Shown in pieces: positions 10,801-19,869 of a stretch of 20,817 bases of DNA. Both the position numbers and the translations under genes were made by a program. Origin of the DNA: Owenia fusiformis (taxonomy: Eukaryota > Annelida > Polychaeta > Sabellida > Oweniidae); the NCBI GenBank assembly GCA_903813345.2, contig CAIIXF020000355.1, positions 1-20,817 of the forward strand. The letters run 5' to 3'. The notes below the pieces were generated by a model. It saw nothing but the letters and a program-made list of their open reading frames with translations, did no database searches and was not told the origin of the DNA. Each line of letters starts with the position of its first letter. The stretch's first letter is position 1.

Positions 10801-11239
10801 TACTGTATTGCATCAAGCATGAGATTTCTACTACTATAATTAAGTACGTCTATTAACATATTGTTCAAAAACTGATCCTTGTGTGGGGGTCCCTTGAGAA
10901 ATGTACAATTTAACTTGATTTTTACCTACATGATTTTCTAAGGTATTTCATACTCATAGACAGACCATCATACACCATGGCCAATCATGGTATTCTGTGC
11001 ATCTTATGGTGGATTTAAACAATAATTTATTCATCCTTCTTGCAATTAAATAATATGGTTGCAGTATTTTTTATGGTAAATTTTGACCATGAAAAAAACA
11101 ATGGCCTCGAAATGGCATGCTACATTAACATAAAGCTGCAGATTAAATTGCAGATTTTCAGTGTATTAGCATGAAGTTTACTATTTATATTGCTAGCTTG
11201 ATAAACTAGATTGCTCAAATTGATTTAAGAAAACGTAAG
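10801..11239. other. Intronic stretch, nothing recognised
   Basis: AT-rich sequence between the two tandem-repeat families. No gene or repeat seen. Confidence 0.4.
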
Positions 11240-12857
11240 ATTGTCTCTTGTTAAATGAGTGAAACAATAATTTCAAAACCAGATTCTCAAGACATTCAGG
11301 GAGAGATTGTTAACTCCCCCCCCCTGCACATACTGAATAGGCAATATATTTTTTCTGCATCAGTCAATATTTGTTATAATATAAAATCAGTTTGGACATT
11401 ACGATATATTAAACCTTTTTTAGCTGAATTTTCTTGATTAAACATCAAAAGATAATAGTGATATAATATCCTCAAAATTAATGTTAACAAAACTTGAAAA
11501 GGTGGACAACAAAGGGGTTAAAATATCAATTTTGCAATAAACAACTAATTCCAATGATCATTACCTATAATAAACACATATTACTAATTCTAATGATCAT
11601 TACCTAATAGTATCAGTTATTTCTTGAAAATCTGAGAAAGAGTTTGCTCAAAATATTTCTCTAGAGTTTAACTCCCCTCACCCCGGACCCTCTCCAGAGG
11701 TGGGAGAAAAACATAAATTTTGGGGCAAAAGTGTGCGAGAAACTTGCTCAGATGGATTGTTCATCTAAAATCAAAATATTTATGAAATTTAATTGCTTAA
11801 TTTCTGCATGAATTCAACAAGAAAGAACTTGAAGATCCTGAACTACCCCCCCCCCACCCTCTTTGCTTCTTGGCTTAGTTGGCTAAGAATTTTTTCTCTG
11901 TTTTAAATGATTCATATAGTTTCAAATTCATTGAGCTTATAGCATGATATCAGAGCTCACTTGCTGAATTTTCCATCAATAAAAATGAAAAGATCTTAGA
12001 ATTATGACACGATATCATCAAAATCCATGTTACCAACAAGAATCACTGAACATTAAGTGATCAAAATATTGATAATAAATTATAAAAGTACTGAAAACAA
12101 ATTTTCGATATATCTTCTAATTGAATGAACATGCTTCATTATGAAAAACTGTCCACAAAATATATTTTTTGCTTTGCCCCCCCTGCTACCCCTTGGGGGT
12201 GGGGGAAAACAATTTTATGGGACAAAAAGTGACAAATGAATTTGCTCGGGTAGATTTTTTTCATTTGAAACAACCAATATATTCATAAAATCACAAGATT
12301 CGAACAAAAAATAAGGGATTAGCTTAGACTAGGGACAATATACTTTACCCCCTCCCCCACTCTTGCTTCTTAGCTTACCAGTTTTTCCTCCAATATTAAT
12401 GATTCCTATAATTTGAAATTTGTAGGACTTATTGAGGCATACTAGAGCTCTCTTCCTGATTTTTTCCATCAATAAATATTGAAAGATCTTATAACTATGA
12501 CAAAATATCTTCAAAATCCATGTTACCAACATTGTTAAGTAATATGAACAAAAACACCTAAAACTGCTTTCTTATATATTTACTTCTTGAATCAATTTAT
12601 TTAATGTTGTTATATGAAAAGCTTTTCTTGAAATATTTTTTCTCGTTTTGACCCCCTGCTACCCCTTAGGGGTGGGGGCAAAACATAATTTCCAGGGACA
12701 AAAAGTGACCGACAAACTTGCTCGAGTGGATTTTTTATTTCAAACAATCAATATATTCATCAAATCATAATGGCTTAATTTCTTCATCATTTCGAACAAA
12801 AAAACGAAGAGCCTAGACTTCAAGACATAAGTACAATATTACAATATTACGTCCTTA
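11240..12857 (+). repeat. Degenerate long tandem repeats, family 2
   Basis: About four units of 480-540 bp. 'aaaRgat.tta.a..tatga.a..atat' phrases followed by 'atcaaaatccatgttacca' recur around 11443, 11986 and 12477. 'ttgctcRgRtgga' recurs at about 11741, 12242 and 12718, and 'ctcttgcttcttRgctta' at about 11860 and 12360. Each unit has a short hairpin of C-tract against G-tract ('ctaccccttRggggtggggg' near 12190 and 12660). The last unit is interrupted at 12858 by the large transposon. Not coding. Confidence 0.8.
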
Positions 12858-12865
12858 TACACAGG

Positions 12866-13205
12866 GAGATATGCCGAGTACTAAAATAGTACTCATGGCA
12901 TTTTTGCGCTAACTGAGTATTCATTTCAGCAAATATTAGTACTAAATGAGCACTTATGACATGAGTACTGATTTATTGCATGTTTTAGTACTAAATGAGT
13001 ACTCATATGATGAGTGATAAAATAGCGCTAATTTCATTGATTTTTTATTACTCAATGAGCACTCATACTATGAGCACAAATTAATTGCATGGTTTAGTAC
13101 TAAATGAGTACTCATATGATGAGTGATAAAATAGCGCTAATTTCATTGATTTTTCATTACTCAATGAGCGCTCATATTATGAGTACTAATTTCACTGGCA
13201 TGTAG
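12866..13205. repeat. Left subterminal AGTACT array
   Basis: Dense short repeats built from 'tagtactaaatgagtactcat' type words, many of them near-palindromic around AGTACT. They include a 109-bp unit repeated at about 12982-13090 and 13091-13199 (with 'gatgagtgataaaatagcgc'). Such arrays next to transposon ends commonly bind transposase; that role is inferred. Confidence 0.8.
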
Positions 13206-13356
13206 CGGCCCTGATATCGATAAATTCTACACGCAATATAACCCGATTCTACATGCTTGGTTAAAACTTTACACGAAAAAGCTTCGATATCCGGGCATTT
13301 ACTCTTACACTGAACTGAAAATAACATCGTCTAAACTTGTATGTGTTGGCTTCCGG

Positions 13357-13655
13357 GTAAGTTTATCAACATTTATACTCAATTGAAAGAGCAGTCGTGC
13401 TTATATCGTGTACCAGTTTGATTTATTTATATGTGTGTGTATTTATAACATGATAGCCTAGTAATACTGTGTCGTTAGAACAACTGCTAGATATCGAACT
13501 GATGACCTGAAATTACATTATTGGACTGATCGCGCATCTGATATTAAATGATTAATTTGCATTGAATCTGATATTAACTTGCAACCCAATACCATGACTT
13601 AACATTTGAATGATAACACGGCCTCATATCCTAATCCATTATACGTCCATTGCAG
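13357..13655 (+). other. Candidate intron in transposon-borne zinc-finger gene
   Basis: A strong donor (CCGG|GTAAGT at 13357) and an acceptor (CATTGCAG ending at 13655) bound 299 bp. The upstream piece would be a 5' untranslated exon, and the next ATG (13670) opens the zinc finger 14 bp after the acceptor. Inferred from splice signals only. Confidence 0.4.
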
Positions 13656-13669
13656 GCTAAAAATCATTA

Positions 13670-13999
13670 ATGTTTCAATGTGGATATTGTAACGCACACG
13701 AGAATACATTCGATTCGTATATTGATCATATATCAATTGAACATGGAGATTTTCCTGTACACTTTTCCCAAACCTGTGGAATAGACAAGATGCGAGTAGA
13801 AATTATCTTGATTTACGTCATCAAATATCCAATACTCGCTACGCTCGCTCGTGCAGATATCAATATCCATGAGTGGATTAAAATCATATCACGAGTAAAT
13901 CATAGGATGTTCTTTTTATTCCATAGTTCAAGTCATCATCAGAATCGTCGGAAATTAAGCGATTTAAATCGAATTTTCCAAACGATCCGGCGATGTTGA
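13670..13999 (+). CDS. C2H2 zinc-finger exon inside the transposon
   Basis: The ATG at 13670 starts a 109-codon frame whose first part is a textbook C2H2 finger. Cysteines are at residues 4 and 7 and histidines at 20 and 25 (C-x2-C-x12-H-x4-H), with the usual aromatic residues (F2, F14) and FDSYIDHISIEH as the recognition helix. After PVHFSQTCG (about residue 30-37) the frame loses protein-like character and runs through hairpin DNA ('cgctacgctcgctcg'), so a splice site or an insertion probably ends the true exon near residue 38. Single N-terminal C2H2 fingers of this kind are found on long, multi-exon transposon proteins in marine invertebrates; I infer this is the first coding exon of the element's own gene, the rest lost. 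It could instead be a captured host exon. Confidence 0.5.
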   Translation: MFQCGYCNAHENTFDSYIDHISIEHGDFPVHFSQTCGIDKMRVEIILIYVIKYPILATLARADINIHEWIKIISRVNHRMFFLFHSSSHHQNRRKLSDLNRIFQTIRRC

Positions 14000-14201
14000 C
14001 ACTTAGCCTCGTTTTGAGTCTGAAGTTGCAAAAATCCATAAACCATCGCATACGACGCCGTATGTCATGAGTAAAAAACCGTATGCTATGGATAAGTGAA
14101 AATTTGTCAAAATATCATATTTTACCACTGATTGCAAAAATACCGTTTTTATTTTCACATGTTATCCTCTGAATATTATGCAAACTATGGAATGAATAGG
14201 G

Positions 14202-14277
14202 GTTATGCACTGGGAGGTTTTGGATACAGGAAATATCCCGAGGGATATTTCCTGTATCCAAACCGACCGTGCATAAC
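14202..14277. repeat. Hairpin module 1
   Basis: Outer arms GTTATGCAC/GTGCATAAC (14202-14210 and 14269-14277) enclose inner arms 14216-14239 and 14242-14264, which pair almost perfectly ('ggatacaggaaatatccc' against its complement) with a 2-nt centre. First of a series of related palindromes. Confidence 0.9.
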
Positions 14278-14282
14278 TGTTG

Positions 14283-14698
14283 TATTCCATACCTGATGAG
14301 GTTTGAAATAATAAGCATGTATCCCATATGCTCTGGTGTGTTTACTTGCAAAATATGTTATCATTTACAAAAAAAATTCAAATTTATTCCAAATTGGTTT
14401 TCAATTTTTTTCATAACATTTCCAATTTTTTTTTTCAAAATTTTTTTCACATTTTTGCATAATTTTTTTAGAATTTTTTTTTCAAAACTTTTTTTTCAAA
14501 TTTTTTTTACATAATTTTTTTTCCACAATTTTTTTTCAAATTTTTTTTCCCGAATTTATTTTTAACATTTTTTTTGAGCGGGACATACGATCTATATGTC
14601 CCGGAGCTCCGTCGGAGCGGGACATACGAAAAATATTTGCCGGATATGGAATATATTCCCGGTTGATATGCCCCTGAAACCTCATCAGGTATGGAATA
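14283..14698. repeat. Inverted flank with T-rich core
   Basis: 'tattccatacctgatgaggttt' (about 14282-14303) is repeated in inverted orientation at about 14676-14697. Between them lies a strongly strand-biased T-rich block (14370-14575) of runs of 6-9 T separated by 'aa', 'caaaa' or 'ccacaa', then a small palindrome 'gggacatacgatctatatgtccc' near 14580-14603. Frames running through it (Phe- or Lys-rich) are not genes. Confidence 0.75.
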
Positions 14699-14860
14699 CA
14701 TAAAGGTAATGTACAGTGAGGTTTTGGATATGGGGTTTATCCAGAGGGAGATATGCATATTTACCTGAGGGACCGTAGGGACCGAAGGTAGATGTGCATA
14801 TCTCAGAGGGATGAACCCCATATCTAAACCGACCGTACATAACTGCTTTATCCTATACCA
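14690..14860. repeat. Hairpin module 2
   Basis: Inverted pairs 'ggtatggaat...aatgtac' and 'gtacat...atcctatacc' enclose 'ggttttggatatggggttta' (14720-14739) and its near-complement (about 14811-14830). The tip carries 'gagatatgca' against 'tgcatatctc' and 'gaggGACCgtaGGGACCgaag'. Same layout as module 1 with a longer tip. Confidence 0.85.
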
Positions 14861-15108
14861 AGTAGAGTTTTCAAGGGCATATGGCCATTTCAATAGTACA
14901 AGGTGTAAAAATAAACAAATCATTCATATGCAAAGTCATTTTATTGCATTACCGGAAGTGGGAAGATATGCACCGGAAGCGGGAAGATATGCACCAAAGC
15001 GGGAGATATGGCGGGAGATATGGAGGTTCTGGATATGGAAACCTCAAAATCAGGATACGGGATATATCTTACCAACTTATCTCCCTAAAACTCTACTTGG
15101 CATATGAT
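14854..15108. repeat. Inverted flank 'ccaagtagagttt'
   Basis: 'taccaagtagagttttcaaggg' (about 14857-14878) recurs inverted at about 15083-15100 ('ccctaaaactctacttgg'). The interior has direct repeats 'ggaagcgggaagatatgcac' near 14958-14995 and 'gggagatatgg' twice near 15005. Equivalent in layout to the 14283-14698 block but with different sequence. Confidence 0.7.
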
Positions 15109-15113
15109 AAATA

Positions 15114-15299
15114 TAGGTTATTTACTGGGAGGGATTGAATATGGGTTTTATTCCGAGGGACAATATGATATTGACTGAAGAGTAATATAATATTGATCGA
15201 GAGCGCAGCGACCGAGTGTCAATATCATATTGCCCAAGGTCAATATCATATTTTCCGAGGAATAAAACCCATATTCAATCCTGACCAGAAATAACCTAT
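15114..15299. repeat. Hairpin module 3
   Basis: Arms 15114-15156 and 15255-15299. 'gattgaatatgggttttatt' (from 15133) pairs with its complement near 15260-15281, and 'ataggttattt' pairs with 'ataacctat' at the outside. The tip contains 'caatatgatattg' words in both directions around 'gagcgcagcgaccgag'. Confidence 0.88.
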
Positions 15300-15425
15300 T
15301 TATTCCATAATACATCCCTCTAGAATGTTACACTTGGATAATGCAAACGTTATATTAATAAATGCACATTGTTTGAAAAATAAAATAAATAAATGAAATA
15401 ACCGGGAAACTAAAAAATAGGTCAA

Positions 15426-15535
15426 TACGCTCCAATATGATTTTTTAACGGGGACAATACGATTTTTTCATGTAATACGCTCCAATACTATTTTTTCCCG
15501 GGGACAATACGATTTTTTCATGTAACACGATTCAA
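15426..15535 (+). repeat. 50-bp tandem repeat, about 2.2 copies
   Basis: 'tacgctccaata...attttttNNcggggacaatacgattttttcatgtaa' style unit starts at 15426 and 15476; a partial third starts near 15526 ('cacgattcaatac'). Local duplication within the hairpin region. Confidence 0.85.
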
Positions 15536-15576
15536 TACAATTTTAATTCCTTCATATTTCCCTGGGAAAACAGTAG

Positions 15577-15800
15577 TATTATGGAATAAAATATATTTTC
15601 CCTCGGGACCTGCGGCCCTCGGACAGATATACTGCATTTGCCTCGGGGTAATCCCAATATCCTGAACCTCATATAGGATAATCTCTATATCTACCTGATG
15701 GACCATAGGGACCGGAGGTAGACGTGCATATCTCACGAGGGATAAACCCCATATCCAAACCGACCGCACATATCTGCTTTATCATATACCAAGTAGTTTT
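15577..15800. repeat. Hairpin module 4, one good arm
   Basis: The right part matches module 2 closely ('gaccataggg accggaggtag', 'gtgcatatctc', 'aaaccccatatc', 'aaaccgaccg', 'ataccaagtag'). The left part (15577-15690) has the family's outer words ('tatggaata', 'ctcggggtaatccc', 'aatatcctgaacc') but pairs poorly, so one arm is decayed. A tip-like 'cctgcggccctcgg' sits near 15608. Confidence 0.65.
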
Positions 15801-16515
15801 CTAAAAAATTAATCTTATTTCCTTTTTTTAATTTTTTTAATTTTTTATTTTTATTCTCTACTCTACTTGTCAAAGGATTATAGACGATAAATATATATAT
15901 ATAGTTTAGCATGATATGTACTTCTTTCTGTAACTGGAATACGATTCTAATATACAAGCAACACATACGTATTCCCGGGGAACCATAAATCTTTTGTGTA
16001 GGGTGTGGACATTTTTCTTTTCATTTCTCTAAAATCAGATTATTTTCATAAAATCCATACAAAGTTGGGCCTAAGCCTCTATTTTCGTATTCTGCATGTT
16101 AAGATATTTATAATGTAAACCCTAAGAGATAAATTCAATGTCTTCAGTTGAGAATAAGTATAAGGTAAATGTGTGAATGCTGCTTGTCGTTGCACTATTT
16201 TTATAATAAACAAGGTTCGATACGCAACACTGAATAGACTGTAGTCATAGCTTAGTTGTAAAGAAAACAAAAGAAGTTGGGACGTGGTCATGCTTGATTA
16301 TGTTTCTTTTCTATATCACCGTTTGCATTCGTTGGAATCGGCCTGCATTGATTTCAAGAGGTGGTCGGTGTACAAGGTTATATGTTTGAGTTATCGGTTT
16401 AATGATAAATGTGACCCTTGAATGCGTTATGCTTTATGTATGCGTGAAACAAATACTCCAATGGCCTAATCTCAATTTGCCTACAAACAATATAACATTG
16501 AAATGATGGTCATCT
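15801..16515. other. Transposon interior, nothing recognised
   Basis: AT-rich sequence with a short (TA)n run near 15892. An inverted 'aagtag...ctacttgtcaaagg' pair near 15790/15866 again recalls the hairpin flanks. No gene supported. Confidence 0.4.
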
Positions 16516-16714
16516 CAGGCCCGTAGCCAGAATTTTCCAAGGGGGGGTTCACTTTTCCCAAAAATTCTAGGGGGGGTTCACTTTGGCAAATTTGGCCAAA
16601 AATCATACAAAAAATGGTCAGAATGGTGAAAAACTGCATGATTTTGAAAGATATTTTGGCCAGGGGGGGGGGGGGTTCGCCCGAACCCCCCGAACCCCCC
16701 TGGCTACGGGCCTG
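16516..16714. mobile_element. Short hAT-like MITE 'CAGGCCCGTAGCCAG'
   Basis: Perfect 15-bp inverted ends CAGGCCCGTAGCCAG / CTGGCTACGGGCCTG. The interior is G-rich on one side ('agggggggttcactttt' twice) and C-rich on the other ('cgaaccccccgaacccccc'). CATCT flanks both ends directly (16511-16515 and 16715-16719). 199 bp, non-coding. I recognise the end sequence from very common MITEs of marine invertebrates. CAG...CTG ends suggest hAT, though only 5 bp of the target copies match. Confidence 0.9.
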
Positions 16715-16719
16715 CATCT

Positions 16720-17261
16720 GCATATTAACTTCCGCACCACATGTCTAACTTCGACACAATTCAGTAAAGTATCCAGTATCGCTATAATCGCTACATGCCA
16801 GTGTAATTTATTGCTCATGTTTCACGAGTGATAGAATAGTACTCAAAGATTAAAATGTTGATAATTTTTTTTTAAAATGATGAAATGAAATATAGAATAC
16901 GTAATAAATTACATTTTAATAAAAACATGGATAAATATATTATGAAGCTTTTCCAAAAATTCTCATTCCTGTAGCTATTTCATGTAACGCGTTGAAGCTA
17001 GGAAACAAAATGACAGACACCATACTGTTCCATTCTTGAGAAAAGTGCATATATATACATTGATTTGTTACCTAGAATAGAGAAAGATGAGGTAAGTTGT
17101 ATTGAATGAGAAGTTACTAAAATTACAAGGTAAGTGAATTCTATATGTGTAACAATTACAAGCTGACATGGGAGTAAGTCTAAATAACAATATTGAGGGT
17201 AGCATGTGAATTGTGTCCAAACTAGAATGATACCCACTGTGTGCTTATTATTTAGTAAATA
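16720..17261. other. Transposon interior, nothing recognised
   Basis: No gene or repeat recognised between the MITE and the right array. The 79-codon minus-strand frame at 16998-17237 has no domain that I know. Confidence 0.4.
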
Positions 17262-17490
17262 AACAATATTTTAGTGCTAAATGAGCAATTTTTAGTACTA
17301 AAATAGCACTCAATTAGTACTAAATCATTACTTAAAATATTGTTACTAAAACGGTACTAAAATAAACCCTTATTTTTCACAAAATTAGTACTAAAATAGC
17401 ACTCAAGTAGTAATAAATTAGCACTCTGGCAAAAGTGTACTCATGAGTACTCATGGCACGAGTGCTAGTTTAGTACTAATTTAGTACTCA
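17262..17490. repeat. Right subterminal AGTACT array
   Basis: About a dozen copies of words such as 'ttagtactaaaatagcactca', in direct and inverted orientation, reaching to the right end. Mirror counterpart of the array at 12866-13205, but without its 109-bp higher-order unit. Confidence 0.8.
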
Positions 17491-17756
17491 GCATATCTCC
17501 CTGTGTAGAGATGAAGAACTTGAAACAAATTTATTTTTATTCATATGTATGAATAATATTTGATTTGAATACAAATCCACGCTATTACCATAAAATACCA
17601 TATTACCATTGAACATAAATATAATATGCAATACATTTGCTCTATGTTACCATATAATATGTGACACGCATTTATGAAAATTTCAATAATTATGATGTAT
17701 CATAATGATGGATCTGCGATTGCGAAATGTACTGAAGTGATCATAATTTTTTGCAG

Positions 17757-18004
17757 CAATGAGAGACCCAATGCCCACAAGACAAGTTACCACAGCACCA
17801 AATATAGACGTAGAAGTCCCAAAAATCCCAGTCGACGATGTGAACGCGACCAGAAAAGGGGACATTGAAAAGCTTCCCAACAGAAACAAAGAATGGTCAA
17901 TCCAAAATGATACACAGTTTTCAGATTTTGTCACCATAAAAACCTCTGACTTTTTGTGTCAAAACTATCATATAATACTACGAAGACTGTGCCAAGGGTT
18001 TTAA
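17757..18004 (+). CDS. Candidate second exon of the membrane protein (stem region)
   Basis: An acceptor 'cataattttttgcag' ends at 17756. Joining the single base left by the donor at 8052 to CA at 17757 gives an Ala codon and then continues the frame MRDPMPTRQVTT. The phase therefore matches exactly. The encoded stretch is hydrophilic, rich in Pro, Asn and Asp, with sequons N-A-T and N-D-T, as expected for the extracellular stem of a type II protein. The frame stays open to a stop at 18002-18004, after a Cys-containing segment (DFLCQNYHIILRRLC). The true exon probably ends earlier at an unidentified donor, or this is a short terminal exon. The intron would be about 9.7 kb and would contain the 4.65-kb transposon. 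One chance in three that phase agrees by accident. Confidence 0.42.
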
Positions 18005-18084
18005 ACGTGGCTGATGTAGCGATACGGACAAGGAGCGTTGTCAATTATTAGTGACAAATATATTCCATTTCATATACTTTCATC

Positions 18085-19025
18085 TATCGTATATTATCTG
18101 TAAAATAGTTTAAATTGGACTTTCATGTTCAAGGTTCTAAAAAAGATGAATTTTGGTGAAAATATTCTAAGATGGATTAAGATTTTATATAATGACCCTA
18201 AATTGCAAGTTAAAAACAATGGATATTTATCGAGAGTTGTATCTGTTAACAGAGGCATAAGACAAGGTTGTCCAGCATCTGCGCTGATATTTATTTTATG
18301 TACAGAAGTCTTGTCGTTAAAATTAAAAATGAATGTGGATGTAAAAGGGATAGAAATTAATAATGGTTCACTTAAGACAATTCAACATGCTGATGACACA
18401 ACATTAATACTTGGTAATAAACAATCAATTCTAAAAGCTATAGAAATCGTGAATAATTTTTCTGATGTTAGTGGTTTGAAGCTCAATATAGAAAAAACAG
18501 CTGGAATATGGTTGGGAGGTCAATGACAACAATGAAAAAATATATCAAGATATTCATTTTTCAGAGAATCCAATCAAGTGTTTGGGAATATATATTGGAC
18601 ATAACAAAAAAGAATGTGAAAAATTAAATTGGGAAACTAAAGTCAGGTATTTTGAAAACACACTAGAACGTTGGAAAAAAAAGAAATTTAACTATTTTTG
18701 GCAAAGTACAAGTCATTAACTCATTGGGTATCTCTCAATTAATATATAATATGACAGTGCTTACAATGCCTTTAGATATTAAAAAGAAAATTCTGACAGC
18801 AATTTTCAAATTTTTATGGAAAAGAGAAGCTGTTACAAGGAAAACGGTAATTAATGACATTGAAAATGGGGGACTTAATCTAGTAGATATTGATACTAAG
18901 ATAAAAGCTATACGCGGGTCTTGGATTAAAAGACTTTTGCATAATAAATCGTCTTGGAAACTCATCATTGAACATTATATTAACAACTTAGGATTTACTG
19001 TAAAACAATTCTTGAAGACCAGAAT
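18085..19025 (+). pseudogene. L1/Tx1-like LINE reverse transcriptase, 5'-truncated and frameshifted
   Basis: The first frame (18125-18526) gives 'SLNWTF', MNFGENILRWIKILYND and VKNNG just upstream of RGIRQGCPASALIF, then the catalytic HADDTTLIL (residues 88-96) and SGLKLNIEKT..WLG. These are the palm and thumb motifs of non-LTR reverse transcriptases, of the L1/Tx1 type. After a stop at 18524-18526 a shifted frame continues with NPIKCLGIYIG and 'WETKVRYFENTLERW'. A second shift near 18680 leads to FGKVQVINSLGISQLIYNM, IFKFLWKR, RKTVINDIENGGLNLVDI and GSWIKRLL (to about 19000), the usual region C-terminal to the RT. The endonuclease and early RT are absent, as in most 5'-truncated copies. The element is dead, and the foldback composite from 19026 splits it. 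Confidence 0.9.
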
Positions 19026-19313
19026 TTTTGATACGCTCTCGGCGCTTAATCGATTCGTAACAGAGCGCCCAATTTTTTTAAAAAGTTTGAAATTTTTTGG
19101 CGCTCTTGCCGAATATCCCGCTTTACTCTGAGCTTTTCTACGACCTATTACGACCCCGACGCTTTTGTCAAGCTTTGTTACGCTTTGGTGCCGCTTTACA
19201 AGCCGCTTTAAAGCGCCATCAAAGCGCCGTTGGTATAAAGAAAAATGACAAAAATGACGGCGCTTTGCTCGCCGATTTAAAGCGTGGCATTCGCCGTTGG
19301 TGTGAACGTACTT
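19026..19313 (+). repeat. 288-bp direct repeat, left copy
   Basis: From 'tttgatacgctctcggcgct' to 'ggtgtgaacgtac'. Nearly identical to 20362-20648 and reaching directly to the LINE sequence on its left. Contains 'ttgtcaagctttgttacgct' and 'ggcgctttgctcgccg'. Confidence 0.93.
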
Positions 19314-19315
19314 AA

Positions 19316-19630
19316 GCTACGTTCACACCAATGGCGCTTTGATGGCGCTTCAAAGCGGCTTGTAAAGCGGCACCAAAGCGTAACAAAGTTTGATTAAAGC
19401 GTCGGGGTCGTAATAGGTAGTAGAACAGCTCGGAGTTAAGCGGGATATTCGGCAAGAGCACTAAAAATGTAAACTGTTCAAGCTACGTTCGCACCAACGG
19501 CGCTTTGATGGCGCTTTAAAGCGGCTTGTTAAGCGGCACCAAAGCGTAACAAAGCTTGATTAAAGCGTTGGGCGCTCTGTTACGAATTGATTGAAGCGCC
19601 GAGAGCGTATCAAAGCTTAACAAACCGTAA
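19316..19630 (-). repeat. Two nested inverted copies of the repeat
   Basis: Copy at about 19316-19460 ('acgttcacaccaatggcgct' to 'cggcaagagc') and copy at about 19482-19620 ('acgttcgcaccaacggcgct' to 'gagagcgtatcaaagctt') are each the reverse complement of parts of the 288-bp direct repeat. Together they cover different portions of it. Confidence 0.88.
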
Positions 19631-19869
19631 CAAAGCTCAAAAAAAGCTTGACTCAAAGCGTAGGAAAGCTTAACAGAGCTTGGTTCAAAGCGGGGACCCC
19701 AGTCTATTCACGGTCTGTTACCACTTGACACGCTTCGTTAAGATGTCTCAAGATTTGCTACGATCTGGCATGAAGATCTGACACGAGGTCAGACGCTTTC
19801 ATCAATATCTGACACTCTTTGTTACACTTTCATGAGGGACTCTCAAGCTTTCCAACGAATTGAGACGCT

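Larger units (their letters stand above)
12860..17505. mobile_element. 4.65-kb TA-flanked DNA transposon, no transposase recognised
   Basis: The left end reads CACAGGGAGATATGCCGAGT and the right end, in reverse complement, CACAGGGAGATATGCTGAGT. Both are flanked by TA (12858-12859 and 17506-17507), which suits a cut-and-paste element with TA target choice such as Tc1/mariner or another TA-duplicating group. The inverted similarity continues into 'actaaaNtagtact...catg.ca'. Behind each end lies an array of AGTACT-bearing repeats. The interior holds a C2H2 zinc-finger exon, a group of hairpin modules and a nested hAT-like MITE. No DDE/D transposase frame was recognised, so the copy is either non-autonomous, decayed, or uses a protein I did not recognise. 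Confidence 0.8.

Noticed and set aside
12866-13205. CRISPR-like array
   Set aside because: Repeats are irregular, near-palindromic and lie at a transposon end; there are no uniform spacers and the DNA is animal.
14269-14923. Overlapping frames on both strands (Phe- or Lys-rich, 78-138 codons)
   Set aside because: They run through palindromes and the T-rich block; opposite-strand frames mirror each other as expected of inverted repeats.
14811-15138. Two overlapping plus-strand frames of 85 and 98 codons
   Set aside because: Composed of hairpin arms and a short direct repeat ('cggaagcgggaagatatg'); no domain visible.
16481-16831. Gly/Pro-rich frames on both strands
   Set aside because: They cover the G- and C-rich MITE at 16516-16714.
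18735-18968. 77-codon minus-strand frame
   Set aside because: Antisense shadow of the LINE 3' domain, which is the supported reading.
19097-19315. Arg/Ala-rich frame repeated at 20433-20672
   Set aside because: Read-through of the 288-bp foldback repeat; it duplicates only because the repeat does.
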